A stretch of 64,000 nucleotides of DNA from Wenyingzhuangia sp. 2_MG-2023 (lineage in GTDB: Bacteria; Bacteroidota; Bacteroidia; Flavobacteriales; Flavobacteriaceae), in assembly GCF_030548295.1 (NCBI RefSeq), contig NZ_JAUOSB010000001.1:186001-250000 (forward strand). The letters run 5' to 3'. The notes below the pieces were generated by a model. The model was not told the origin of the DNA. It did no database searches and was given only the letters and a program-made list of their open reading frames with translations. Of this stretch, positions 54,066 through 62,955 are shown in pieces. Each line of letters starts with the position of its first letter. The stretch's first letter is position 1. The position numbers and the translations under genes are program-made.

Positions 54066-55565
54066 TTAATTACTTTTCCAAAAATAAGGTGTCAAAACAA
54101 TCAAAACTGTAAACAACTCCAAACGACCAAGCAACATTAAAAAAGAACAAAATAGTTTGGCTGTATCACTCAAATGCGCAAAATTATCTACAGGACTCAA
54201 CGATCCTAAAGCAGGTCCAATATTCCCCAAACAAGAAGCGGCTGCTCCCAATGCTGATAAAAAATCCAATCCTAAGAGAGTCAACACAATGGTGCTTAAA
54301 ATAAAGATCAGCATGTAAATGACAAAAAACGATAAGATGTTAAAAATAATTACTCGAGAAACTCTGCTTCCATTGTAACGCACAGAAATAATTGCTTTGG
54401 GATGCAATTGTTTTTTCAATTCCAACATAGAATTTTTAATCATAATTACGTGTCGAACCACTTTTACACCTCCACTAGTGGAACCTGCAGAACCTCCTAT
54501 AAAAAACAAAGAAAACATTAAGGCGGTGGCCAAATAATTCCACATGGTAAAATCTGCCGAAACAAAGCCTGTTGTTGTAATAACACTTACTACTTGAAAA
54601 GCTGCATGTCTAAAAGCACTCTCAAACTCCCCATAAGGTTTTGGATGGTATATTGTTGTTTGTAACGATGGTTCTTGAAAAAAGACAATTAACATTGTTA
54701 TTATAATTGTTACCGACACACTAATTAAAAAATAATATCGGAACTCATCGTCCTTGTAAATCTTAGATGGTTTTCCTTTCAAAGCAAAATAACTCAACAC
54801 AAAATTAGCACCTGCAACAAACATAAATCCAATAATGATATATTGAATTAGCGGATTTCCATTCCAATAAGCCAAACTATTATTCTTCGTAGAAAATCCC
54901 CCTGTACTTAACGTAGCCATTGCATGATTGATGGCATCAAACCAAGACATTCCGGCTACTTTTAACAACAGAAATTCTGCAATGGTAAAACTAAAATAAA
55001 TCAACCATAATCTTTTTGCTGTCTGTGTAATTCTAGGGTGTAATTTGTCTGTAGAAGGTCCTGGTGCTTCGGCTACAAATAGCTGCATTCCTCCAATTCC
55101 TAACAAGGGTAAAATAGCCACTGTTAAAACAATAATTCCCATTCCTCCAATCCAATGGGTAGCGCTTCTCCAAAACAAAACTCCTTTAGAAACGCTTTCT
55201 ATATCTGTTAAAATAGAAGCTCCCGTAGTAGAATATCCTGAAATTGTTTCAAAAACAGCATCGGGAAAAGAAGTAATGGTGCCCGTTAACAAATAAGGTA
55301 AAGTTCCTGTTAACGTAAGCATCAACCAACCCAAAGTCACAATTAAATAACCATCTCTTTTCTGAATATTTTTTTCTGCATTTTTATTAAAAAACCACAA
55401 TAAAAACCCCAACGCAATAGTTAACAAACCTGCACTTAAAATTCCAAAACTAGCCTCTTCATGGTGGTACCAACTAAAAGGTTCTGACAACAACATAAAA
55501 AAACCATTCATCATGGATGTCAACCCCATAAAACTGGCAATAATTTTAAAATTTAACCCTTTCAT
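54066..55565 (-). CDS. trkH: TrkH-family potassium uptake membrane subunit
   Basis: 499 residues, with eight or more membrane segments arranged as four MPM repeats. The four pore loops are visible: TISGYSTTGASIL, MATLSTGGFST, VVSVITTTGFVSADF and ASCLGNIGPALG, each with the selectivity glycine. The gene starts 6 bases after the TrkA gene ends, so the two are expressed together. It moves potassium with TrkA as nucleotide-gated regulator. Confidence 0.96.
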   Translation of the reverse strand: MKGLNFKIIASFMGLTSMMNGFFMLLSEPFSWYHHEEASFGILSAGLLTIALGFLLWFFNKNAEKNIQKRDGYLIVTLGWLMLTLTGTLPYLLTGTITSFPDAVFETISGYSTTGASILTDIESVSKGVLFWRSATHWIGGMGIIVLTVAILPLLGIGGMQLFVAEAPGPSTDKLHPRITQTAKRLWLIYFSFTIAEFLLLKVAGMSWFDAINHAMATLSTGGFSTKNNSLAYWNGNPLIQYIIIGFMFVAGANFVLSYFALKGKPSKIYKDDEFRYYFLISVSVTIIITMLIVFFQEPSLQTTIYHPKPYGEFESAFRHAAFQVVSVITTTGFVSADFTMWNYLATALMFSLFFIGGSAGSTSGGVKVVRHVIMIKNSMLELKKQLHPKAIISVRYNGSRVSRVIIFNILSFFVIYMLIFILSTIVLTLLGLDFLSALGAAASCLGNIGPALGSLSPVDNFAHLSDTAKLFCSFLMLLGRLELFTVLIVLTPYFWKSN

Positions 55566-55570
55566 GAATC

Positions 55571-56917
55571 TTAGTTGTTAAACAATTTTTCTACCTGAGG
55601 AATTGCATCAGGCAGACAAAAAACAATAGCTCTATCTCCTGGCATAATGGTAAAATCTCCAAATGTCATTTGAGCCACTCCTGATCTTACCACACCTCCT
55701 AAAACAGTATTCTCTGGCAAGTTTAAATCTTTTATTTTGTTCTCAGTAATTTTGGTATTTCTTCTTACAAAAAACTCAAGCACCTCAGCTTCTACATTGT
55801 GTAAATTTGCCAAAGCTAAAACACGACCTTTACGCACGTGCCTAAAAATAGCGCTTGCTGCTAATATTTTCTTGTTGATCAAAGTATCTACCCCTATGTT
55901 TTGAGAAATCCCCATATAGTTCATGTTCTCCACAAGGGCTATGGTTTTTTTAACTCCTTTAGACTTTGCTACCAAACTAGTCATGATGTTGGTTTCAGAA
56001 CTCCCAGAAACTGCTACAAAGGCATCCATCGTATCTAAAGACTCTTCTTCTAACAATTCAATATCTCTACCATCACCGTGAATAACCAACGTATTTTTTA
56101 AAGTATCAGACAAATCAAAACACTTTTCTCTGTCTTGTTCAATCATTTTTACTCTTAAGTTTTTACTACAAAATCTTTTGGCTATTTTTTGACCAATTCT
56201 ACCACCCCCTAAAATCATTACATCTTTAACACCAACTCTTTGATGATCTACCAACAAATGTATTTTCTCTAGACTTTCTCTAGGCACCGAAAAATATACT
56301 TGATCGTTGACTTCAAAAATTGTATTCCCTCTAGGAATGATAATTTGATTGGAGTTTTCTCGTTTTACAGCAATTACAATAAAATCAAAATTGTATTTTT
56401 TTCTAATTTCTTGCACTGTAGAACCTACAATATTTGAATCTATAGATAATTTAGCTCCCAAAACACTCAAAGCTCCTTTTTCAAATTCAAACTTATCATT
56501 AAAGGCAGTCTCTTTGATTAATATTTCAATTTCATTAGCAGCCAATTCTTCTGGAGAAATCATATAATCTATTCCTACTTCAGAAAAATTAATTTCTTTA
56601 GACTTGATATATTCCGTATTGGAAATTCTAGCAATTGTTTTTTTTGCTCCAAGCCTTTTTCCTATTCCGGCAATGGTTAAATTGGTATGTTGAAATTCCG
56701 TAACCGCCACTAACAAGTCTGCATCACCAATCCCTACCGCCTCTAAAACCTCAATAGAAGCTGCATCCCCTTTTTTAGTAAACACATCCAGATGCGTGTT
56801 CATATGGTTTAGCCTTTGAGCTTTGTTGTCAATAACATAAATATCGTGTGCCTCCATAGAAAGCAACTTTGCTAAATGATAACCAATTTCTCCTGCTCCA
56901 GCAATGATAATCTTCAT
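55571..56917 (-). CDS. trkA: TrkA potassium channel regulator with two RCK units
   Basis: 448 residues, cytoplasmic. Two Rossmann NAD-binding domains begin MKIIIAGAGEIGYHLAKLL (1-19) and VMILGGGRIGQKIAKRF (near 232), each followed by a TrkA-C ligand domain. This doubled form is the usual TrkA. First gene of the trkA-trkH operon, divergent from radC with a 60-base gap that must hold both promoters. Confidence 0.96.
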   Translation of the reverse strand: MKIIIAGAGEIGYHLAKLLSMEAHDIYVIDNKAQRLNHMNTHLDVFTKKGDAASIEVLEAVGIGDADLLVAVTEFQHTNLTIAGIGKRLGAKKTIARISNTEYIKSKEINFSEVGIDYMISPEELAANEIEILIKETAFNDKFEFEKGALSVLGAKLSIDSNIVGSTVQEIRKKYNFDFIVIAVKRENSNQIIIPRGNTIFEVNDQVYFSVPRESLEKIHLLVDHQRVGVKDVMILGGGRIGQKIAKRFCSKNLRVKMIEQDREKCFDLSDTLKNTLVIHGDGRDIELLEEESLDTMDAFVAVSGSSETNIMTSLVAKSKGVKKTIALVENMNYMGISQNIGVDTLINKKILAASAIFRHVRKGRVLALANLHNVEAEVLEFFVRRNTKITENKIKDLNLPENTVLGGVVRSGVAQMTFGDFTIMPGDRAIVFCLPDAIPQVEKLFNN

Positions 56918-56977
56918 AATGAATTGTTTGGTACAAATATATTATATTTAGGAGAACGCTCCCTAAATAATAAAGCT

Positions 56978-57676
56978 ATGAAAAAAGAAGTAAAGTCACT
57001 TACGATCAAGGAGTGGAATGAAGAAGATAGACCTAGAGAAAAACTGATTTTAAAAGGAACAAATTCCTTGTCCGATGCAGAATTGATTGCAATTTTAATT
57101 GGGTCTGGAAACCGAAAAGAATCGGCAGTGGAACTATCTAAAAAAATACTAGCACATTTTAACAACAATTTAAATCAATTGGCAAAAGCCAGTGTTACCG
57201 ATCTAAAGACTTTTAATGGTATTGGAGAAGCAAAAGCAATTAGCATTGTAACTGCTCTAGAAGTTGGCAAAAGAAGACGTTTGGAAAAAGCGTTAGAAAT
57301 TCCAAAAATCAGCTGTAGCAAAGATGCTTTTGAAATTTTTCTACCATTGATAGGTGATATTCCACATGAGGAATTTTGGGTATTGCATCTTAACAACAGT
57401 AACAAAGTCATCGAAAAACAAATGATTAGCAAAGGAGGATTGACAGGAACATTGGTTGATGTGAGAATTATTTTAAAAAAGGGCTTAGAACTTTTATCAA
57501 CAGCACTTATTTTAGGACACAATCATCCTTCTGAAAAACTAGACCCAAGTCAAGCAGACAAACAAATCACTCAGAAAATAAAAAACGCTTGCAGTACCTT
57601 AGATATAAAAGTCCTAGATCATTTGATAATCACACAAAAAGCTTATTTTAGCTTTGCAGACGAAGGAATTCTTTAA
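56978..57676 (+). CDS. radC: RadC/UPF0758-family JAMM-domain protein
   Basis: 232 residues from the ATG at 56978 (MKKEVKSLTIKEWNEEDRPREKL); an earlier in-frame start at 56876 would lie inside trkA and is rejected. The N-terminal helix-hairpin-helix region (LSDAELIAILIGSGN, FNGIGEAKAISI) precedes the MPN/JAMM metal motif, His181 and His183 with Asp194 (HNHPSEKLDPSQAD). Despite the name, a role in DNA repair has not been shown for the family. Followed after 4 bases by a deacetylase-like gene, which probably shares its transcript. Confidence 0.93.
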   Translation: MKKEVKSLTIKEWNEEDRPREKLILKGTNSLSDAELIAILIGSGNRKESAVELSKKILAHFNNNLNQLAKASVTDLKTFNGIGEAKAISIVTALEVGKRRRLEKALEIPKISCSKDAFEIFLPLIGDIPHEEFWVLHLNNSNKVIEKQMISKGGLTGTLVDVRIILKKGLELLSTALILGHNHPSEKLDPSQADKQITQKIKNACSTLDIKVLDHLIITQKAYFSFADEGIL

Positions 57677-57680
57677 ACTT

Positions 57681-58997
57681 ATGGCAGACGAACTACTTAT
57701 ATACACTCCTAAAGTTACACCAAGAGTAAGCTATATATTTAAGCATATTTTTGTTCGTATTCTCAACATTCCTATCAAATTCACCTCTACCATAGAGGAA
57801 TTTGTAGCTCATGACAATCTAAAAATGAGTTATTGCAAAGCTCCCTTAGGAAATGAATTTTTTATTCAAAGTCACGGCTTGTTGTTAGAACAAGGTATTA
57901 ATGATACCGAAATCTCCATTTCTCAATGGGAAAGTACTCCTTGTTTTTTTAGTGTTGGAAAAAAATCCAAACTTCCTTTTGATATTTTTGCTGCTAGTTT
58001 TTACCTATTAAGTAGGTATGAAGAATATTTACCTTCTGTTTTGGACGAAAATGATTGTTTTCCAGCAGAACAGAGTATTGCATTTAAAAATAATTTTTTA
58101 GACAAACCTTTGATTGATGTTTGGGCTTATAAAATGCTCAAAAGCCTGAAAGAAACATTTCCAGAATACAATTACAAAGCAAAAAAATACCAATACATAT
58201 CTACTTTTACCATCAACCAAACTTTTTTATTCAAAAGCAAAGGAATTATTCGTAGTATTATAGGTAGCGTTTTTGACTTGTTTACTTTTAAACTTTTTAA
58301 TTTTTGGATGCGTATTGCTACGCTTGTAGGAATTAAAGAAGATCCTCACAACACCTTTGATAAGATTATTACTTTGCAAAAAAAGTACGATGTAAAAACC
58401 ATTTTCTTTTTTTTACTGTCCAACTATACTACTTTTGACAACAATATTTCTTTTACCAAAAGAAATTATACATCTCTAATTAAATCCATTGCAGATTATG
58501 CTAGAGTAGGACTGCTTGCTTCTTATTTTACTCTTGAAGATGAAGAAATTTTAAAGAAAGAATCTAAAAGACTAGAACGCATCATCAACACCCCAACTAC
58601 TTTATCCAAACAACATTATGGTAGAAATCAACTTCCTGAGACTTATCATAAATTAATTGATTTGAATATTGAAGAAGATTACACCATGGGCTATCCTAAG
58701 CACGTGGGATTTAAAGCAAGTACTTGTACTCCGTTTTATTTTTACGATTTGGATTTTGAAATTCAAACACCCTTAAAAGTTTTTCCTTACGCATTCAACG
58801 ACAATGCTTTGCGTTTTCATATGCAACTGAGCCCCAAACAAGCTTTGATGAGAATAAACCACTTGGCAAACATGGTAAAACAAGTAAACGGCACCTTAAT
58901 ATCGGTTTTTCACAACGATTCCCTTTCTAATTATGGACCTTGGAAATATTGGGATCAATTTTACGAAGAAGTTCTAAAATGTGTTAAAGCTGATTGA
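57681..58997 (+). CDS. Polysaccharide-deacetylase-like protein, catalytic residues apparently lost
   Basis: 438 residues from the ATG at 57681, 4 bases after radC; no signal peptide. I recognise it as the deacetylase-type protein that follows radC in many Flavobacteriaceae, from segments such as PFDIFAASFYLLSRYEEYLP, KPLIDVWAYKMLKSL, ESKRLERIIN, DYTMGYPKHVGFKASTCTPFYFYDL and HNDSLSNYGPWKYWDQFYEEVLK. In relatives as I remember them the barrel starts with an Asp-rich FDIDN-type motif and has a GIHPSY histidine motif. Here these places read STFTINQTF and GLLASYF, so the metal and catalytic residues seem absent. It may be a non-catalytic paralogue. Its end overlaps the convergent ketoisomerase gene by 14 bases. 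Confidence 0.7.
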   Translation: MADELLIYTPKVTPRVSYIFKHIFVRILNIPIKFTSTIEEFVAHDNLKMSYCKAPLGNEFFIQSHGLLLEQGINDTEISISQWESTPCFFSVGKKSKLPFDIFAASFYLLSRYEEYLPSVLDENDCFPAEQSIAFKNNFLDKPLIDVWAYKMLKSLKETFPEYNYKAKKYQYISTFTINQTFLFKSKGIIRSIIGSVFDLFTFKLFNFWMRIATLVGIKEDPHNTFDKIITLQKKYDVKTIFFFLLSNYTTFDNNISFTKRNYTSLIKSIADYARVGLLASYFTLEDEEILKKESKRLERIINTPTTLSKQHYGRNQLPETYHKLIDLNIEEDYTMGYPKHVGFKASTCTPFYFYDLDFEIQTPLKVFPYAFNDNALRFHMQLSPKQALMRINHLANMVKQVNGTLISVFHNDSLSNYGPWKYWDQFYEEVLKCVKAD

Positions 58998-59385
58998 CAT
59001 AGGTAACAAACTCATTGTAATCGTATATATAATCACTTTCTTTGTATTTTTCCGAAGCTAAAACCAAACAGACACTTCCACTAGAAAAATTTTCTAATTC
59101 TCGCCAAACACCTGGTTTGATCAACAATCCTTTTGTGGGCTTATTAAGTGTTACAATTTCGTGTTCTTTTCCGTTTTTTAAAGTGACGTCAAAACTACCA
59201 GACAAAGCAATCAAAACCTGATACAGTTCTTTATGCGCATGCCCTCCTCTGTAAGAATCCGAAGGAACATCAAACAAATAATACACACGTTTGATGTCAA
59301 AAGGTAAAGTTTCTCCCTCAATAACCGCTAAGTTACCTCTAGGATCCGTAATTTTTGGAATGTCTATAAATTCTATGTTGTTCAT
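58984..59385 (-). CDS. FdtA/QdtA-type dTDP-sugar 3,4-ketoisomerase (WxcM-like cupin)
   Basis: 133 residues, a single cupin domain. RGGHAHKELYQVLIALSGSFDVTL carries the catalytic His49 and His51, and PPGVWRE-type KPGVWRELENFS is the second cupin motif. Family enzymes turn dTDP-4-keto-6-deoxyglucose into the 3-keto isomer, used to make 3-amino-3,6-dideoxyhexoses such as Fuc3NAc or Qui3NAc. The DegT-family aminotransferase at 62943 is the expected next enzyme. The choice between the galacto (FdtA) and gluco (QdtA) product cannot be made by eye. Confidence 0.9.
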   Translation of the reverse strand: MNNIEFIDIPKITDPRGNLAVIEGETLPFDIKRVYYLFDVPSDSYRGGHAHKELYQVLIALSGSFDVTLKNGKEHEIVTLNKPTKGLLIKPGVWRELENFSSGSVCLVLASEKYKESDYIYDYNEFVTYVNQL

Positions 59386-59518
59386 TATTATTGATAGAGA
59401 ATAGTTTCTAAGATAGAATTCTCTTGTCTAAAAGTAAGTTTTTTTTATTACAAAATAAATTAGAGTTCCTATTGTTTATTGCCTTTAATAAGTAATTTTA
59501 TCACATCAATATGTATTT

Positions 59519-60415
59519 ATGTCTACTTCTCCATTAGTTACGGTTATTTGTAGTTGTTACAATCATTCCGAATATGTACTAAAATCTTTAGATGCCGTTA
59601 CCAACCAAACGTATCCTAATGTAGAACTAATTGTAGTTGATGACTGTAGCACAGACAACTCCATTGAAATTATTGAAAACTGGACTCGCAACAAACCCAA
59701 AGTTCTTTTTATCAAAAATTCTAAAAATTTAGGATTGACTCGGTCTTTTAACCATGCTATGAAATCTGCTTCGGGAAAGTATTTTATGGATTTGGCTGCT
59801 GATGATATTTTACTACCTAATTGCATTGAAACACTTGTAAAATCTTTTGAAAAAAATCTTGATTTAGCAATGGTTTACAGCAATGCAGAAACCATCAACG
59901 AAAAAGATGAAGTCAAAGAAACTTTTTTTAACAAAGCCCAAACTGCTAAAATAAAAACTGCTATTCAAGATAATTTTTACCAAAATATTCTTGCCAATTC
60001 CATCTACATGTGTAGTGTAAGTGCTCTTTACAATCGTAATATTTTTGATACACTAAATGGCTATGACGAAGGTCTTTACTTTGAAGATTTTGATTATTGG
60101 CTGAGGATTTCTAGAAAACATCCTGTTGAATTTATAGACATCATTTTGGTTCAGAAACGTTTCTTAGAAAATTCTATGGGAAATGGTTTTTTTGTCAAAA
60201 GCGAACATACCCATAAATTACATACTAGCTTTTATATTATCCTAAAAAAAGCCTACAGTATGAATGTTAAAAAATCGGAATATGTTGCGTTGCTTCAAAG
60301 AATTTACAAACAGACAAGATGGGCAATTAAAACCATAAACGTTAAGTATTTATTTCTCTATTTTGTATTGTTTACACAAACTCTATGTAAATTGATCAGT
60401 GTTAAAAAAGAATAA
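59519..60415 (+). CDS. GT2-family glycosyltransferase
   Basis: 298 residues, GT-A fold. PLVTVICSCYNHSEYVLKSLDAVTNQTYPNVELIVVDDCSTDNS is the family opening and LAADDILLPN supplies the metal-binding DxD-like site. EGLYFEDFDYWLRISRK is the usual acceptor-side ED motif. A hydrophobic stretch near the C-terminus (YLFLYFVLFTQTLCKLI) suggests membrane association. It is a single rightward gene inside a mostly leftward surface-glycan cluster and transfers one sugar of the repeat unit. Confidence 0.92.
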   Translation: MSTSPLVTVICSCYNHSEYVLKSLDAVTNQTYPNVELIVVDDCSTDNSIEIIENWTRNKPKVLFIKNSKNLGLTRSFNHAMKSASGKYFMDLAADDILLPNCIETLVKSFEKNLDLAMVYSNAETINEKDEVKETFFNKAQTAKIKTAIQDNFYQNILANSIYMCSVSALYNRNIFDTLNGYDEGLYFEDFDYWLRISRKHPVEFIDIILVQKRFLENSMGNGFFVKSEHTHKLHTSFYIILKKAYSMNVKKSEYVALLQRIYKQTRWAIKTINVKYLFLYFVLFTQTLCKLISVKKE

Positions 60416-60446
60416 GATTTCTACTTACATCCAAACTGTTTTATTT

Positions 60447-61940
60447 CTATTTACTCTTGATTTTATGTTTCATCTTTACTAAATAAGCCATAATATCAAC
60501 TCTTTTATCTAACTCTTTGTAAGAGTAAATACATGAGAGAACAAGTAAAATCCCTATTAAAAAATACGTATTTGGATCCTTTACAAAAAACAAAATCAAA
60601 CAGTTTAGCAATCCTATCAAACAAGAAACAACCATAATTCTTAAGGTATCTTTTCTAAAATCAAACTCAAATTTATTTTTCAATATAAAATAAACATAAA
60701 AACCATAAATAGAAAAATTAATCAAGTTGGCTAGACCAATTCCTATCAAACCTAAAAAATGATACAAAGCTATTGTTAACAATATATTTAAAGCATCTCC
60801 CAACAACTCTTGCTTAAAATACAAGCGATTTTCTCCTTTTGCCAAAATTACATAAGCCAAAGGCCATATAATTGCTCTTATAATTACCGCAAACAATGCT
60901 GCTTTCAGAATCAACACCACCTCTAAAAAATCTTTGGAATAAAGAGTTCTAATCAATATAGGTGCTGTTAAGTATAAAAAAGTTATTGCTGGAGTAATGA
61001 TCAACAAAGCTATTTCAATCTGATCATTCACCAATGCTTTTATTTTAACGTTGTCATTAGAAACAGCCGTCAATCTAGGATAATAATCGGTGTTCATGGC
61101 ATTAAAAATCATCCCAACATAAGACAACAAAATAATGGTACTCACTTCATAAAACCCCAAAATTTCTGCCGTTGTTCCACTATTGTTTAAATACAACTTG
61201 ATAATATAAGTACAGATTTGTCCAAAAAGAACATTGATAGACAACAAGAAACCTAATTTGATAAGTGGTTTTCCACACCTGATGGTTTCTTGTAAGGTAA
61301 TTTTGAGTTTTAAAATTTTAACGTTTCTAGTAAAGTACAAATTGACAGCAAGTGCAATGGCACTTGAAAGTAGTATTACAGAAACAATTCCTTTCAATCT
61401 AAAAAAATAATAGATGGGAATGGTAACAATTGTGATGAGTATTGAAATAACAAGATTGGATACGGCAATTGATCTTATCATTCGCATTCCTTGCAATATG
61501 GCTACTCTACTTGCAGTTAAACTTGATAAAATAAAATTGATGGACAAGAACACAAACCAAAGTTGATATTCATTAGATCCAAAGGTCAATTTGCTTAAAA
61601 CCGAAGACAAACATAATGTTAAAATTCCGCCAAATAGACCTATGGCTATAGACCATCTTTCTAAAACAATAAATCGTTTTGAAAATTTTCCGAGATCATT
61701 TTCAGCATGAGCTAAACTCATTTCTCGAACGCTAACAACCTGTATTCCAAAACTTGTTAATGATGACACAATGCTAATTGTATTGTTTAGAAGACCCGCA
61801 ATACCAATACCCACAGGCCCTAAAAAAATAGCAATAAACTTAGCTCCAATAACGCTAATACTCATTTTAAGAATTTGAGTAAATCCAAAAACTCCTGTTG
61901 TTTTTAGAATGGTTTTATGAGAGCTTTCTGTTTTCTGCAT
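60447..61940 (-). CDS. Wzx-type oligosaccharide flippase
   Basis: 497 residues from the ATG at 61940; a TTG 21 bases upstream would overlap the preceding gene and is less likely. About 12-14 hydrophobic segments fill the protein, in the MATE/PST flippase pattern: KMSISVIGAKFIAIFLGPVGIGIAGLLNN at the start and a basic C-terminus (KMKHKIKSK). Such proteins move lipid-linked repeat units across the inner membrane. The start lies one base after the stop of the glycosyltransferase gene, so translation is probably coupled. Confidence 0.92.
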   Translation of the reverse strand: MQKTESSHKTILKTTGVFGFTQILKMSISVIGAKFIAIFLGPVGIGIAGLLNNTISIVSSLTSFGIQVVSVREMSLAHAENDLGKFSKRFIVLERWSIAIGLFGGILTLCLSSVLSKLTFGSNEYQLWFVFLSINFILSSLTASRVAILQGMRMIRSIAVSNLVISILITIVTIPIYYFFRLKGIVSVILLSSAIALAVNLYFTRNVKILKLKITLQETIRCGKPLIKLGFLLSINVLFGQICTYIIKLYLNNSGTTAEILGFYEVSTIILLSYVGMIFNAMNTDYYPRLTAVSNDNVKIKALVNDQIEIALLIITPAITFLYLTAPILIRTLYSKDFLEVVLILKAALFAVIIRAIIWPLAYVILAKGENRLYFKQELLGDALNILLTIALYHFLGLIGIGLANLINFSIYGFYVYFILKNKFEFDFRKDTLRIMVVSCLIGLLNCLILFFVKDPNTYFLIGILLVLSCIYSYKELDKRVDIMAYLVKMKHKIKSK

Positions 61941-61941
61941 A

Positions 61942-62955
61942 TCAATCAATTGTACATCCAAAAGAGGTGTATTGAAATTTAAATTTTTTCACCCACTTAT
62001 TCCATTCCTCTGCATTTGCAGCGGTTGCATTTTTTTCTTTTAAAATTGTATCTATGATTTCTGGATTCAAGTCCTTTGGAAAACCGCCCATCGCATCAAA
62101 TTGATTTTCATACCAAGCCTCGTTCACAATTTTATTAAAAGCAAACATATCTAAATTTACATCTTCATAATTCTTGTGTTGGTTGGTTGCTGCAGATAAA
62201 AAACTAGTTTTTACAATTTCTTTATTAGTCCTTCCAAAATTTACATTTTTGTTAGATTTTAAAAACTTAACGGCATTGTAAAGCTGAAGCTCTTCAGAAA
62301 CCGTATTGGTGTGATTGTTCCATAAACTCAAAAAATAATCTCTTTTAAAAATTGCCCCAGCAACAGAATAAATAGCATAGTAACGCAACGCTCTTGCTGT
62401 TGTATAGATATTAAAAAAAGAAAAAAAACGCCTTATTTTAAATCGATCAATAATAAAAACCAATCTATATAAAAGTGGATTTTGAGTATACAACTGAGGT
62501 TGATAAACACTAAAAAAAGGATCTTTTTTAATGATTTTATTAGAAATCAATTTAGGATTCCCCAACCAAAACAATTTCAACATTTGCACTTTTTCTTTAC
62601 TCAACTCAATTTGCAAATCGCTCAATGCAACACAATCCGTCAACCAAATATCATCTTCCAACAACAGAAAATAATCAGAAGCTTTTTTAGCAGCATCAAG
62701 CCACAAATCTATCGGAATTTCTGTGCTTACATTTCCCAAGTCACCCTCTATTGATGTTACTTTTTCAGCATATTTAGAAGATTTTAAAATCGTAATTCCA
62801 TCATGTTTTTCTTTGATTTTTTTCAAATATTTTTCTGGAGTTCCATCGTCTAAAACAATTATTTGATACTCTGAATCTACAACAAATTTGTTAATGCTCT
62901 GAATACACCTATCCAAACAATACGGTCTATTGAATGATTTAATTAGTATGTCCAT
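61942..62955 (-). CDS. GT2-like glycosyltransferase
   Basis: 337 residues. [21 protein letters not shown] and [19 protein letters not shown] are the GT-A nucleotide-binding start, and [11 protein letters not shown] is the metal-binding acidic motif. The middle (about 150-250) and C-terminal half are not typical of common GT2 members, and I did not recognise a closer subfamily. It overlaps the aminotransferase gene by 13 bases and ends 1 base before the flippase start, which fixes its place in the operon. Confidence 0.82.
   Translation of the reverse strand: MDILIKSFNRPYCLDRCIQSINKFVVDSEYQIIVLDDGTPEKYLKKIKEKHDGITILKSSKYAEKVTSIEGDLGNVSTEIPIDLWLDAAKKASDYFLLLEDDIWLTDCVALSDLQIELSKEKVQMLKLFWLGNPKLISNKIIKKDPFFSVYQPQLYTQNPLLYRLVFIIDRFKIRRFFSFFNIYTTARALRYYAIYSVAGAIFKRDYFLSLWNNHTNTVSEELQLYNAVKFLKSNKNVNFGRTNKEIVKTSFLSAATNQHKNYEDVNLDMFAFNKIVNEAWYENQFDAMGGFPKDLNPEIIDTILKEKNATAANAEEWNKWVKKFKFQYTSFGCTID

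Noticed and set aside
56876-56977. Upstream start for RadC
   Set aside because: It would run through the beginning of trkA and adds 34 residues unlike the family; ATG at 56978 matches the family start.
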